A stretch of 64,000 nucleotides of DNA from Nematopogon swammerdamellus (GCA_946902875.1 OX336340.1:3084351-3148350); one strand, 5' to 3'. Shown: positions 41,859 to 51,829, counted from the first letter of the stretch. Notes: a model not told the origin generated them from the letters alone. Translations and numbers: made by a program.

Positions 41859-42589
41859 GGATCGCTATGTATGTAATTTTTAACCAATCGCTTGTATTTT
41901 CTTAGATTTTACTTTGGGTGGTGGTACAGTCTCACCGCGTCGTCCCACATGCCACAGTTTGTTTATATGTTCAAAAATCGTTCGCGCTCGGGTAAAAGCG
42001 CCGTCGTCGGTTCGCGCCTAACTTGGAATGAGAGCGCAGGTACGAGATGATCCGCTCTCGAGCTGAAACGGATTAGGGGATTTGAATAAGACGATGATAA
42101 ATAAAACTGCCGACAGCTGAACCCACAAACTTGAGAGCCGGTTCTTCACCGTCGTCGTCGGAGATTAGCTAACTTGCTCGCTATATTGAATTTTATTGCA
42201 CTGTTCTGCGGGAGTTTCAAGTTGGGTCCGAATCTGTTTTTGGTCCGAACCCTCAATCCAAAACACCACTTTCAGTAGGCTCATCTGTCACAAAATAATG
42301 AATATTAAATAAAACATTGAAATAAACATTCGAATAGTAGGTAATATCGAAAGAATACAATTTTTTTTTTTTTAGACAGTGGTTCCTGAGAATGGGTCAG
42401 AACGCCACGAGATCTACTATTCTATTAATTTATTTATATATAAATAATGATTAATAATTTTTTTTAAAAGGAGAAAGATTTATTTCAGTTAACACATTCG
42501 CTTAGCCTAAATTTCATTAGTTCTTACAAACTATACCACTTAAGAATATTATCGACTAGCACTCGTTAATTTATAGTCCTGCCTCACAC
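41859..42589. other. Unassigned intergenic sequence
   Basis: No gene; a T-rich tract near 42361. Confidence 0.4.
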
Positions 42590-42872
42590 GCTAGGATACC
42601 CTGTCTGTGTTGTTGGAGGCAGGGTCTTTCACCTAAGGACAAGGTGCCGTGCTAAAGGGCGACGGGGTAGTAACCTCTCAAATAGGCACGGTCCTTCCAC
42701 CGAACCCTGCAGCAGGTGGGTCTTCGTGCCTTACTTGCTGCTTGATAGATTGTCCTAATACATAGCTAAACGTGGTGGCCGGTGTTGTGCTGTAATTTCA
42801 ACAGTAATCGCACCACAACATCGATTACTCTGCTCACCCCGATTGTCGGGATACGTTATGTATGTATGTAAT
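42590..42872 (+). repeat. SINE-M lacking its head
   Basis: AAGGTGCCGTGCTAAAGGGC, GCAGCAGGTGGGTCTTCGTG, AACGTGGTGGCCGGTGTTGT, TGTCGGGATACG, TATGTATG tail. Confidence 0.75.
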
Positions 42873-42985
42873 GCACGTCGGTATATAAGTAAACAGATAT
42901 AATTTATTTTCATTTCATAGTCACACAAAAAAATAAATGTACCTACGCTTATAACATGGAAGTGGGCGCTGAACAAGTCCGTGGC

Positions 42986-43607
42986 CAAGAACGTTAGAAG
43001 AGGTTGGACGTCGGACTGTCCAATGCTTATATGAGAACCAGCGTCGCCGAGCTCCGCGGGTAGCGGAGGGGACGGCGCGCGCTCTGATTGGATGGTATCG
43101 GGTGGTATCGCGCTCTGATTGGGTGGTAACGAATGTTATTGGTACGTTTTTAGGGTTCCGTATCCGGTACGGGACCCTATTACTAAGCCTACGCCGTCTG
43201 TCTGTCTGTCCGTCCGTCCGTCTGTCCGAGGGCTGTATCTCTTGTACCGTAATAGGTAGGCCGTTGAAATTTTCACAGAATATGTGTTATTATGGCCGAT
43301 ATAACAACAAATAATAAAAATAAGAAAAAGTTAAAAATTCACGGGGATCCCATAGAAGAAACCAAAAAGTGTATGCGCGCGCGCCATCTACCGAATAGAG
43401 TGTGAAGCATTTTAACTAATCATAACATTTAACTAATATGAATCATTTCATAACAGGCCATAGATGGCGTGAGTGGCGCTAACCATGACATGGCGATACG
43501 GAACCCTCGGTGCGCGAGTTCGACTCGCACTTGGCCGGTTTTTACTAATATCGTGTCACGCTGGCGCAGGGAAGGTCCGACGTCCCTCCCTACCTCTAAC
43601 GTTCTTG
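42986..43607. mobile_element. hAT-type MITE (family h1) with nested insertion
   Basis: Ends CAAGAACGTTAGAAG and CTAACGTTCTTG. TCCGTGGC lies on both sides (42978-42985, 43608-43615), a perfect 8-base target duplication. The interior shares GCGCTCTGATTGGGTGGTAA with 23043-23268 in inverted orientation. A GGTTCCG element is nested at 43152-43538. Confidence 0.9.
43152..43538 (+). repeat. GGTTCCG element, full length, nested in a MITE
   Basis: AGGGTTCCGTATCCGGTACG to CGACTCGCACTTGGCCGG, flanked by TTTTT on both sides. Comparison with the uninterrupted MITE at 23043-23268 shows the insertion went into its T5 run. Confidence 0.85.
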
Positions 43608-43615
43608 TCCGTGGC

Positions 43616-44049
43616 GCTGAAGAGGTTAGCTCTCTAGAAGAGACGATCGCCGTGCAAGTACGCTCGCGGTATAAAGTGAATGACCACTTTGCTCCGCGAC
43701 TTCATTCAAGCATTCAGTCTCGCTGGCTGCCCGCTCGGTGAAGTGGTGAGGAGTGGGGGGCGGCCAACGCTTGTATGGAGAACGGCTGAGAGGTGAGAAA
43801 GAGGGATGTGAGAGAGAATCATAGGTTACATTTTATACATTGTAGGCAAGATGTTACATTGTAGACGGTACTTTTTTTAACCCCCGACGCAAAATGAGGG
43901 GTATTATAAGTTTAACGGCATCGTAGCTCCCAAACGGATAGACCGATTTGGATGCGATTTTTTTTTTATTAGAAAGCTGGTTTAATCGGGATGGTTCTTA
44001 GCTACCTATGTTTGTAATCAAGTAATCAAAACATTAATTTAAAAAGTGG
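43616..44049. repeat. Unassigned, then GACCGATTTGGATGCG repeat
   Basis: 43880-44048 is a further copy of the dispersed repeat at 17730-17965 (ACCCCCGACGCAAAATGAGG, GCATCGTAGCTCCCAAACGG). The preceding bases are unassigned. Confidence 0.55.
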
Positions 44050-44347
44050 ACAAAGTGCGAGTCGGACTCACACTGACAGTTCCGAGATTTCCGCATCACA
44101 AAAAAAAAACGTTGAAAAACACGCTTCTTGTATGCCCCCCCCCCCCCCCCCCCTTAATTTTCACTTTTAATTTTTTTTATTATTTGTTGTTATATCCGCC
44201 AAAATAGCACATACTCTGTGAAAATTTCAACCGGCTAGCTATTACGGTTCCAAAGATACAGCCATCGGACGGATGGACAGACAGACAGACTTTGTAGGCT
44301 TTGTAATATGGTAATAAGCCTCCGTACGGGGTACGAAAACCTAAAAA
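44050..44347 (-). repeat. GGTTCCG element, diverged, with poly-C
   Basis: Minus-strand 3' end AAGTGCGAGTCGGACTC near 44057 and 5' part ending TACGGGGTACGAAAACC near 44340. A run of about 19 C lies at 44135-44153. Confidence 0.65.
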
Positions 44348-44882
44348 TCACCCTATAGACATTTTGTTGTGGTAGGTACATGGTACTTTTAAAATACATT
44401 TTCAATTTTTGTAGATTAGTTTAGTTTATGTGTAAGTATAGTTTTCATTGTATTTCTTATTAATTTAATTAATTAATTACTTCTAGTGGATACAGTGAAC
44501 TAATAAACTAACATACATAATACGTAAGTAAGTATATACAATACAATACATACATGGGTGAATCAAATTTTTCATGTTTTTGGTATCTTTCTGAAAACAG
44601 TATATTATCTTGATAAATTCACCTTATTTTAATAGTTATAGTAATTGATTAATAAGAAAGAAGATGCACAAAGAATTTTGAGTAATAAAAAAAAAATATT
44701 GGTTACCCTGGGGAGGAACCCCTTTTTTCCGTACAAAACTGGGGACCCCAAAAATTTTAAATAGTTCTCTACTTTTTTGAATTGCTTATTAAATTTTATA
44801 TATTACTTATTGATTTTCAACTAACGATGCAAAACATACGAAAAATTAGCGTTTTGGTTTATTAAATTTAATTAAATTAAAT
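44348..44882. other. AT-rich flank of the BEL/Pao insertion
   Basis: No gene or clear repeat. Confidence 0.45.
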
Positions 44883-44887
44883 AAACG

Positions 44888-45211
44888 TGAATCGTAGTGT
44901 GTGTGTGGTTGTGGCCTCCTACCTTGTGAAATCGCCGCGCCGTCCGCTCCTTCGATAGCCCAGTCCACACCACGATCTTGGTAAAAGTTTTCGTTTCCTC
45001 TGAGGTTTTCGTACGTAATTATGTACACCGCTCCGTTCCGGTTTTGCAGAACTGTCAACAACCCCTTTCTGTCGCCCGTTGCTTGGCGACCAGAGCGGAC
45101 AAGCGTAGGTGGCCAGCTATGTGGCTGTTTGTCTCTGCCGCCGGGCTTGATGGAGGCAAGTGTACCTAGTGAATTTGTGTTGCGCGATGTAAAGCCGAAT
45201 AATAACGAACA
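44888..45211 (-). repeat. BEL/Pao 3' LTR, 324 bp
   Basis: It matches 51247-51618 almost base for base, apart from a GT-unit length change in GTGTGTGTGTGG, an A/G difference near 45192, and absence of the 50-bp insert. The plus strand contains CCTTCGATAGCCCAG (44949-44963). Confidence 0.95.
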
Positions 45212-45220
45212 CCCCCCCCT
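45212..45220 (-). promoter_or_regulatory. Polypurine tract
   Basis: On the minus strand AGGGGGGGG directly precedes the 3' LTR, the expected primer for plus-strand DNA synthesis. Confidence 0.85.
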
Positions 45221-45274
45221 GAGAAGAAGCCAAGCTTCTTATCAACCGCAATACATTGAAAAGTCACCGCTGAT

Positions 45275-48200
45275 CTAATGATCGTAGATAGGAAGACGAC
45301 ACACCTTAACTACAGGTCGTGTTAAAACCCCATGTGGAGTGTTGACTACCACAACCCGAATAACTCCATCTCTGCCCGGTTTAATTTCCGCAATCCTGCC
45401 CATATTCCAGTGGAGGGGCGGAATGTTTTCATCCTTCAGAAGAACCAGATCGCCCACGCGAGGGGAATCGGTCTTTGAAGTCCACTTCGACCGCTGTTGG
45501 AGAGTGGTCAGATAGTCTGAGCTCCACCGCTTCCAGAAATGTTGTGACATGGCCTGTACCAATTCGAATCGCTTTAGCCTCGAAATGGGCTCCGCCGTCC
45601 AATCATATTCTGGGACTGAAGTTAATGATCTCCCGATAAGGAAATGAGCGCCAGTCAGAACGTCGAATTCTGATGGGTCCGAGGATAATGGATGCATTGG
45701 ACGTGAATTTAAAACCGCTTCTACCCGCGTAAAAACTGTTGTTAACTCTTCAAACGTGAGAGTTTGCTCACCTATAACCCGCTTGAGGTGAGTTTTTGCA
45801 GATTTGACTGCCGCTTCAAAAATGCCGCCAAAGTGAGGCGCGCTGGGTGGATTGAATCTCCACTCGATACCGCGATTAGTGAATTCTCTTTCGAGAGAAG
45901 CCGCTACGGCCGGTTGACGAAGGTGCCGCTCAATTTCCGTTAAGTGTCTATTACTGCCTACGTAGTTTGTACCGCAGTCCGATCGAATTAGCCTAGGCAA
46001 TCCCCGTCTTGATGCAAACCTGGTGAATGCAGCAAGAAAGGCTATGGTGGATAAGTCCGAGACAACCTCTAAATGAACCACCCGCGTGGCAAGACAAACG
46101 AATACGCACAGATATGCCTTGAGGACTTTAGCGTTCCGTAACGTAGAGGCTTTGATTTGAAAAGGTCCCGCAAAATCCGTGGCTACCGCATGAAAAACAC
46201 CGCCCGATTGAGTGACGCGATCTGCTGGGAGATCGGCCATAATAGGTTCTGAAGGCTTGGCCTTGAGTCTAAAACACGGAATGCATTTAAATATTTGGAA
46301 CCGAATAGCTTGTCTCGCTGAGAGAATCCAATATCTCCGCTGAAGTATAGCTTGTAAAGCTGTAGGGCCCGCGTGACAATGAGTCAAGTGAAAATGATCT
46401 ATTATTAGCCGCGTCAGCGCATGAGATTTGGGCAACAACAGAGGATGCTTCGTTCCCATAGGAAGATTTGAATTTGAAAGCCGCCCGCCTACACGTAAAA
46501 ATCCCTCCTCATCAAGGAAAGGACTAAGTCGTCGAATACGCGTGGAGCATAATCGCCCCTTGGAAAGTAATTCCAGATCAATTGAAAATTCCGCTTGTTG
46601 TACTGTTTTAATTAATGTTTTTAATGCCGCTGATAATTCCGCTATTGTTAAAGGGCCGCTCCGCTTGTTAGTGTTCCGCAAGTTATATGAAAAACGAAGA
46701 CAATAAGCCGTTACTGCCTGGAGTTTAGGTAGAGAGCTGTACCGAGCAGGTAGATCGCACGACTCGATCACTACCGCATGAGATGTTAGCTTGACAGTCT
46801 TAATGCCCGGCAAGTCTGGGATGCGACCAATATAGTTCGCAGGCCAACTCTCTGGACTGTCATGTAACCAATGTGGGTCCCACCACAGTGAACTGTTAAG
46901 CAGCTCTGAAGCTGTAGCTCCCCTAGATCCTATATCCACACAATTTAAATTAGATGGGACATACCGCCAAGTTAACCGCACTTTAGAGTTGTTTATCTCC
47001 GCAACTCTATTTCCCTCAAAAGTTTGTAGAGTATGTGGTGGTGTTCGTAACCAAGATAGTACAATGGTACTGTCTGACCAGCATACTATGTCATCGAGTT
47101 GAATTTTCCCCACGTAAGATGCCGCTACATAATTAATTAACCGAGATAAAATAATGGCGCCGCTAAGTTCCATTTTAGGAATGGTTAGTTTAGAGCGAAT
47201 AGGCGCTACTCTGGACTTGGCCGAGAGCAGGTGTATCGATACTGAATTATCCTGTTTTACAGTACGCAAATAAACTACAGCCGCATAGCCTAAGTTTGAG
47301 CCATCACAGAATCCATGTAGTGAATAAGAAGCCGCATCTGGCGGAAGTACGCACCGATTAAGCCTTAACTGATTCAACTGAGGTAAGTCGAAAAGAAAAC
47401 GCTCCCAATCCGCTTGAGAGTGGCTTGGTAAGGGTTCATCCCAAGTCACTTGTAGCAACCATACAGACTGCATGATCAGTTTGGCCTTGAACACCACTGG
47501 TGCGATCCAACCAAGTGGGTCGAACGTCCGCGCGATAGTAGAGAGAACTGCCCGCTTAGTAAATGTAGATTCTGACGGTAGACCGATATTGTATGAGAAG
47601 ACATCCAGCACCGAATCCCATTGAATCCCGAGAACCTTTATGAAGGAAGGACTATCTACCGCATCGAATTGGTGTGGCTTCTCACAATGTTCCACCAGAA
47701 TATCTGAGAGAAGCTCTGGACAACTAGATGCCCACTTACGCAACTCATAGCCTCCCAGAGATAGCATGGAAATCAGTTGAGACTTTAGCTCTGCCGCAGC
47801 TTCTAATGAGCTTGCGCCGCCTAAAATATCGTCCATGTAAACCGAATTCCGCAGTGTACGTGCCGCGATAGGAAAGCGATCCTCATAATCATCTGCTAGT
47901 TGTCGTAGGCACCTAATAGCAATGTATGGGCTAGACTTTAAACCGTACGTGTTAGTATTTAAAGTGAATATGCACAGTGGCTGGTCCGTAGATTCCCGCC
48001 AAAATATGAGCTGAAACGCTCGGTCTCGGTAGTCTACTAAAACCTGCCTGAACATCATTCGGATGTCCGTTACGAAAACTACCGCGTGAAGGCGAAAGTC
48101 TAAAATGATTTCATTTATGTCCAGCTGGAGCTTCGGCCCAGCGTGAAGACAGTCATTTAATGAGACTCCTGAAATAGTAGAGCAGCTTGCATCGAAAACC

Positions 48201-49177
48201 ACTCTAATTTTTTCAGTATCCCCTGAACTCTTGAAAACCCCATGATGTGGGATAAAGTAATGTTCCCCGCGCGTAATTGTGGCTGGAGCCACCGACATGT
48301 GCCCCAATTGTATATATTCCCGCATGAACTCTACATATTTGGAACGCATTCTTGGTTCTGAGTTAAGCCGCCTTTCTAGTGATAAAAACCGCCTAAGTGC
48401 TATGGTTCTAGAATCTCCTAATTTAGGTCGATTTGATAGGAAAGGTAAGCGCACTGAATAGCGCCCCTCAGCATTGCGCTGATGAGTCGTACGGAATAAA
48501 TTCTCGCAAACTGCATGTTGTGGATCTTTAACCGCTTTCTCTGGGATCTCCTCGGATTCCCAAAATCTTTGAATAACCCCATCCAAAGAATTTTCCTCCG
48601 TGTATAGACTGTAAGAAAACCGCGCCGCACTGGGTTCTTTGTATGAGACAGGACCTGCTACCGCAAACCCAAAAATCGTATCTAAAGCAATGGGAAATCC
48701 TGGACCTACCCTTACTAAGGCCCCCTGCAATATATCCCCAAGTAAATCCATGCCTAAGAGAAGGTCTATAGATTTAGATTCAAAGAACCGTTCATCCGCA
48801 AGTGGTAAATGTTGATAATATGAAAAAAGTCCCTCATCTAGTGTCGAAGTGGGAAGGTGTCCACCTACTTTATTTAAAATAATAGCACTATTAGAAAGAA
48901 TAGGACCCACCGCATCTCTAGGTCGTATGGTTACCTCAGCCATCTCCCTAGAGTTCTTTACCTCTACGCCGCCTACACCCGTTAGAGGAAAATGCGCTCT
49001 ATACCGCGGAAGCCCCAATTTATTTGCCAATGAATTTGTAATAATTGAAATTTGTGAACCGCTATCTAACATGGCCCGTGCCACGTGAGCATACCCCGCC
49101 GCAGATTTCACCGCAACTAGCGCAGTGGCTAAAACGACTGAAGGATGTTCAGCTTGGTTGCGGGAATGGTCGGCTAG
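45275..49177 (-). CDS. pol: BEL/Pao Pol polyprotein (protease, RT, RNase H, integrase)
   Basis: About 1,300 codons. The frame is continuous with gag and opens right after the gag UGA; no ATG lies at its head, so expression by UGA read-through or reinitiation is likely. Residues below are numbered from the GTG codon at 49111. The aspartic protease has DSG at 16-18. The reverse transcriptase spans roughly 300-500, with Asp349 (VTDI) and YMDD at 425-428. RNase H has Asp603 (FCDGS), Glu648 (KMELSG), Asp680 (CWSDST) and Asp726. The integrase has H908/H913-C943/C946 zinc binding and the acidic triad Asp979, Asp1045, Glu1099. A C-terminal chromatin-side domain follows (FWKRWSSDYL, near 1192). All key residues are present and no frameshift is seen over 3.9 kb. 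Confidence 0.93.
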   Translation of the reverse strand, partial: LADHSRNQAEHPSVVLATALVAVKSAAGYAHVARAMLDSGSQISIITNSLANKLGLPRYRAHFPLTGVGGVEVKNSREMAEVTIRPRDAVGPILSNSAIILNKVGGHLPTSTLDEGLFSYYQHLPLADERFFESKSIDLLLGMDLLGDILQGALVRVGPGFPIALDTIFGFAVAGPVSYKEPSAARFSYSLYTEENSLDGVIQRFWESEEIPEKAVKDPQHAVCENLFRTTHQRNAEGRYSVRLPFLSNRPKLGDSRTIALRRFLSLERRLNSEPRMRSKYVEFMREYIQLGHMSVAPATITRGEHYFIPHHGVFKSSGDTEKIRVVFDASCSTISGVSLNDCLHAGPKLQLDINEIILDFRLHAVVFVTDIRMMFRQVLVDYRDRAFQLIFWRESTDQPLCIFTLNTNTYGLKSSPYIAIRCLRQLADDYEDRFPIAARTLRNSVYMDDILGGASSLEAAAELKSQLISMLSLGGYELRKWASSCPELLSDILVEHCEKPHQFDAVDSPSFIKVLGIQWDSVLDVFSYNIGLPSESTFTKRAVLSTIARTFDPLGWIAPVVFKAKLIMQSVWLLQVTWDEPLPSHSQADWERFLFDLPQLNQLRLNRCVLPPDAASYSLHGFCDGSNLGYAAVVYLRTVKQDNSVSIHLLSAKSRVAPIRSKLTIPKMELSGAIILSRLINYVAASYVGKIQLDDIVCWSDSTIVLSWLRTPPHTLQTFEGNRVAEINNSKVRLTWRYVPSNLNCVDIGSRGATASELLNSSLWWDPHWLHDSPESWPANYIGRIPDLPGIKTVKLTSHAVVIESCDLPARYSSLPKLQAVTAYCLRFSYNLRNTNKRSGPLTIAELSAALKTLIKTVQQAEFSIDLELLSKGRLCSTRIRRLSPFLDEEGFLRVGGRLSNSNLPMGTKHPLLLPKSHALTRLIIDHFHLTHCHAGPTALQAILQRRYWILSARQAIRFQIFKCIPCFRLKAKPSEPIMADLPADRVTQSGGVFHAVATDFAGPFQIKASTLRNAKVLKAYLCVFVCLATRVVHLEVVSDLSTIAFLAAFTRFASRRGLPRLIRSDCGTNYVGSNRHLTEIERHLRQPAVAASLEREFTNRGIEWRFNPPSAPHFGGIFEAAVKSAKTHLKRVIGEQTLTFEELTTVFTRVEAVLNSRPMHPLSSDPSEFDVLTGAHFLIGRSLTSVPEYDWTAEPISRLKRFELVQAMSQHFWKRWSSDYLTTLQQRSKWTSKTDSPRVGDLVLLKDENIPPLHWNMGRIAEIKPGRDGVIRVVVVNTPHGVLTRPVVKVCRLPIYDH

Positions 49178-49180
49178 TCA
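49174..49180 (-). promoter_or_regulatory. Candidate stop-codon read-through site UGA-CUAG
   Basis: The gag stop (49180-49178) and following bases read TGACTAG on the minus strand. UGA followed by CUAG is an established efficient read-through context in animal genes and RNA viruses. Gag and Pol are in the same frame, so decoding this UGA would yield a fusion. Confidence 0.65.
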
Positions 49181-50833
49181 GCGACCCCCAGTTGAAGGTC
49201 CCTGGCCGGAATGCCCAAAATTGCACGGCACCGGTGGTGAGAATGACCGTGACCGTTGACGACCGCTCGCCACAGCCGCATAGGTATTGTGCTGTTGCTC
49301 GTACTGTTGGCTTTCGCCCCCCCCTATTCCGCCAGTAGCCGCATAAGTGTGACTACGTCCGTCCCCACTAGATGCGCCATTGGCCGCATAGCTATTGTAG
49401 CCAGGTCCGCCCCCCCTAGGTTCGCTAGTGGGCCCATAGTTATTGTATGCGTGTCCGCCCCCCCTAGATACGCCACTGGTCGGTCCCACTTGGGCTCCGC
49501 CAAAACCGCCACTGTTTGTACCAGTTGGGCCACGCTGGCCCCCCTGAAAGCCGCCTCTGTTGGTACGTATTTGGCCGTGTTGGCCCCCCCGAAAACCGCT
49601 ACTGCCGCCTTGCTCGAAATGTAGCAGAGTGTGATGCTTATTAGTCCCGCATGTTCGGCATACATTCGTGGATTGACACTGGCTTATGGAATGTGATTTG
49701 AGACAAGCGAAGCACCACTTGCGCTCAACGACCACCGCCTTCCGCTGCTGAGGTGTCAGCGCAAAAAAGTTACGGCACTTGTAAAGAGTGTGGCCTTGCC
49801 GCTCACAAAATTGGCAGTAGTACGCCTCCGCTATTGGGCTAGAGGGCCGCGCCTCCGACTGATAGACCACCTTACGGCTTGCCGCCCCTTCTATCCGCAC
49901 TGATGGTTTTGCCGTAACCGCTTGATTCTCCGCTGCCGACTCCAGCACTCTGCACTCACCTTCCAGGAACGAAGTCAACTGGTCGAAGGTGGGCAGCACA
50001 GTGCTGTGTTCCGCTGGCAGCAGGAGGTACTGCTCGAAACGCATCCGCGTTGGTTCCGCTAGCTTCCGCACCGCAATGGAAAATAGGAGGAAGGACCACT
50101 CCTTGACCGGCAACCCTAAGTTCACCAGGGCCTTTGTGTTCTCAAGCAGCGTGTTGAGGAACGCCCGCAGTGAATGGCCAGAGTGTGCCACCATCGAATG
50201 TCCGACCATGTTGGTAACGAGCTTGTCCGCCAACACCCGCTTGTTGCTGTATCGGTGACGTAGGATGCTTAGTGCGATGTTGAAGTTGTCATCGATGAGC
50301 TTTAGGTGCTGAACCAGTGCACGCGGCTCATCGGATAAGCAGCCCAACAGGTAGTACAACTTCTGCGCCCCGGACATGCTGCTGTCGTCGGCGATGAGGG
50401 AATGGAAGAGATTTGCGAAGGACTCGTAGTCCTCGATCCGACCTGAGAACCTGGGTAGGTCGATCCGAGGAAGCCGTAGGTTTCCGCCTCGAGACGATGG
50501 CTCGGAGTGTGTTCCGCTTCCGCCGCTCGGTGCCACCGGAGGCACGAGAGTCCGCAACATCGTTTTGACCTCATAGTAGGTAGAAGAAATATCTGCGTAC
50601 CTCGCTTTGAGCTGTGTGTCGGGGGTGGCATCCAGGTCGGGATGCGTCAGCAGTTCCAAGTGGATGTCCGTCACATCTTGGAATGTCGCATCGAGACCTA
50701 TGCACCGCACTTCGAAGGCCGCCAGCAAATCGCGATTGGCAAGCGCGTCTCGGCCCGCCGATGCCGCTTGTACGAACCTATCCGCATGCAAATCGCGCTT
50801 CGCGAGTAACACCGCAACACGCTTAGGTGCCAT
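49178..50833 (-). CDS. gag: BEL/Pao Gag protein, 551 aa
   Basis: ATG at 50833 opens a frame of 551 codons ending in UGA. Residues 1-120 are mostly helical, and 119-270 carry the LPRIDLPRFSGRIEDY-type capsid region typical of BEL/Pao (the DUF1759-like region). Three zinc knuckles follow: C340-C343-H348-C353, C374-C377-H381-C386 and C392-C395-H400-H405, which should bind genomic RNA. The last 140 residues are Gly/Gln/Asn-rich with GGFQGGQ/GGFGGAQ repeats, a low-complexity tail. The start is the first in-frame ATG after the primer site. Frames on the opposite strand are shadows. Confidence 0.92.
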   Translation of the reverse strand: MAPKRVAVLLAKRDLHADRFVQAASAGRDALANRDLLAAFEVRCIGLDATFQDVTDIHLELLTHPDLDATPDTQLKARYADISSTYYEVKTMLRTLVPPVAPSGGSGTHSEPSSRGGNLRLPRIDLPRFSGRIEDYESFANLFHSLIADDSSMSGAQKLYYLLGCLSDEPRALVQHLKLIDDNFNIALSILRHRYSNKRVLADKLVTNMVGHSMVAHSGHSLRAFLNTLLENTKALVNLGLPVKEWSFLLFSIAVRKLAEPTRMRFEQYLLLPAEHSTVLPTFDQLTSFLEGECRVLESAAENQAVTAKPSVRIEGAASRKVVYQSEARPSSPIAEAYYCQFCERQGHTLYKCRNFFALTPQQRKAVVVERKWCFACLKSHSISQCQSTNVCRTCGTNKHHTLLHFEQGGSSGFRGGQHGQIRTNRGGFQGGQRGPTGTNSGGFGGAQVGPTSGVSRGGGHAYNNYGPTSEPRGGGPGYNSYAANGASSGDGRSHTYAATGGIGGGESQQYEQQHNTYAAVASGRQRSRSFSPPVPCNFGHSGQGPSTGGR

Positions 50834-51246
50834 GCTAAACTACGAGTTCGAACCGGCACTCAAATCCGTAAAGGTAATCCGCGAAATAAAATTGTAAGTA
50901 TAAAATAAATAAACACGAGAATGTAAACAAACGAACTGTCAAGCCAAGCCGAGAGAATATGTCAGCCGCAAAGCTAAACTTGTCAATGTATTTCGGAAGA
51001 AAGAAAAACTATAAACAGCCCACACTTGTTTGTTTATAGAATACCGCCCGCAATTGTTTTTAGAATTAAAAAAAAAAATTAAATTTATGTACCGCTTACC
51101 GCTACGAAATTTAGATCATGCATGAATGATTTGTATCTTGCCCCCCCCCCCCCCCCCTGTAAGTGTATTTCCCTGTAATATGAATGATAAAAAAATACCC
51201 CAACACCGCAATTTAACCCCAATATCCGAATGCTCGAAAGGACCAA
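50834..51246. other. BEL/Pao leader between 5' LTR and gag
   Basis: About 400 bases of untranslated leader in element orientation, including a C17 tract on the plus strand (51141-51157). The packaging signal is presumably here but not recognisable. Confidence 0.7.
51232..51245 (-). promoter_or_regulatory. Primer binding site, tRNA-Tyr-like
   Basis: One base inside the 5' LTR the minus strand reads TGGTCCTTTCGAGC. From memory the 3' end of animal tRNA-Tyr is GCTCGAAGGACCA. The site complements it with one extra T. TGG at the LTR-proximal side pairs with the CCA end. Confidence 0.6.
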
Positions 51247-51618
51247 TGAATCGTAGTGTGTGTGGTTGTGGCCTCCTACCTTGTGAAATCGCCGCGCCGT
51301 CCGCTCCTTCGATAGCCCAGTCCACACCACGATCTTGGTAAAAGTTTTCGTTTCCTCTGAGGTTTTCGTACGTAATTATGTACACCGCTCCGTTCCGGTT
51401 TTGCAGAACTGTCAACAACCCCTTTCTGTCGCCCGTTGCTTGGCGACCAGAGCGGACAAGCGTAGGTGGCCAGCTATGTGGCTGTTTGTCTCTGCCGCCG
51501 GGCTTGATGGAGGCAAGTGTACCTAGTGAATTTGTGTTAATGTAAATGATCGCAAAATACCGAACACCCCCCCTAGTGAATTTGTGTTGCGCGATGTAGA
51601 GCCGAATAATAACGAACA
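51247..51618 (-). repeat. BEL/Pao 5' LTR, 372 bp, with 50-bp insert
   Basis: As the 3' LTR but with 50 extra bases (51538-51587) bounded by a direct repeat of CTAGTGAATTTGTGT. The insert contains, in element orientation, CTAGGGGGGGTGTTCGGTAT, which looks like a polypurine tract followed by an LTR start. Confidence 0.93.
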
Positions 51619-51829
51619 AAACGTTTAATTTAGGTATAAACCCATATCTGTACTCGAAACAACACATAATATACAGCACACAATTAGATATAAAAATAAC
51701 ATATCACACAAATTACATCAATTACAATATTTGTACAATTTCGTCATTTATGTAAAATAATTGGCGGGAGATTGTGCTTATAATAGGGTTTTCACATTCA
51801 CAAATACGTTTCATAAACCCTACTCACCG

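Larger units (their letters stand above)
44888..51618 (-). mobile_element. Complete BEL/Pao LTR retrotransposon
   Basis: A 6,731-bp element on the minus strand with TG...CA ends. AAACG lies on both sides (44883-44887 and 51619-51623), a perfect 5-base target duplication. Order in its own direction: 5' LTR (51618-51247), primer site, gag (50833-49178), pol (to 45275), purine tract (45220-45212), 3' LTR (45211-44888). No env-like frame. The LTRs differ at only a few positions apart from one 50-bp insert. Together with intact catalytic motifs, this points to a recent insertion that may still be competent or nearly so. BEL/Pao elements replicate through a cytoplasmic virus-like particle and integrate the cDNA. 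Confidence 0.95.

Noticed and set aside
49256..49624. 122-codon plus-strand frame
   Set aside because: Antisense shadow of the Gly-rich gag tail; composition mirrors gag codons.
44888..51618. An env-like third gene making this a retrovirus-like element
   Set aside because: Only about 55 bases separate the pol stop from the polypurine tract, so there is no room for env.
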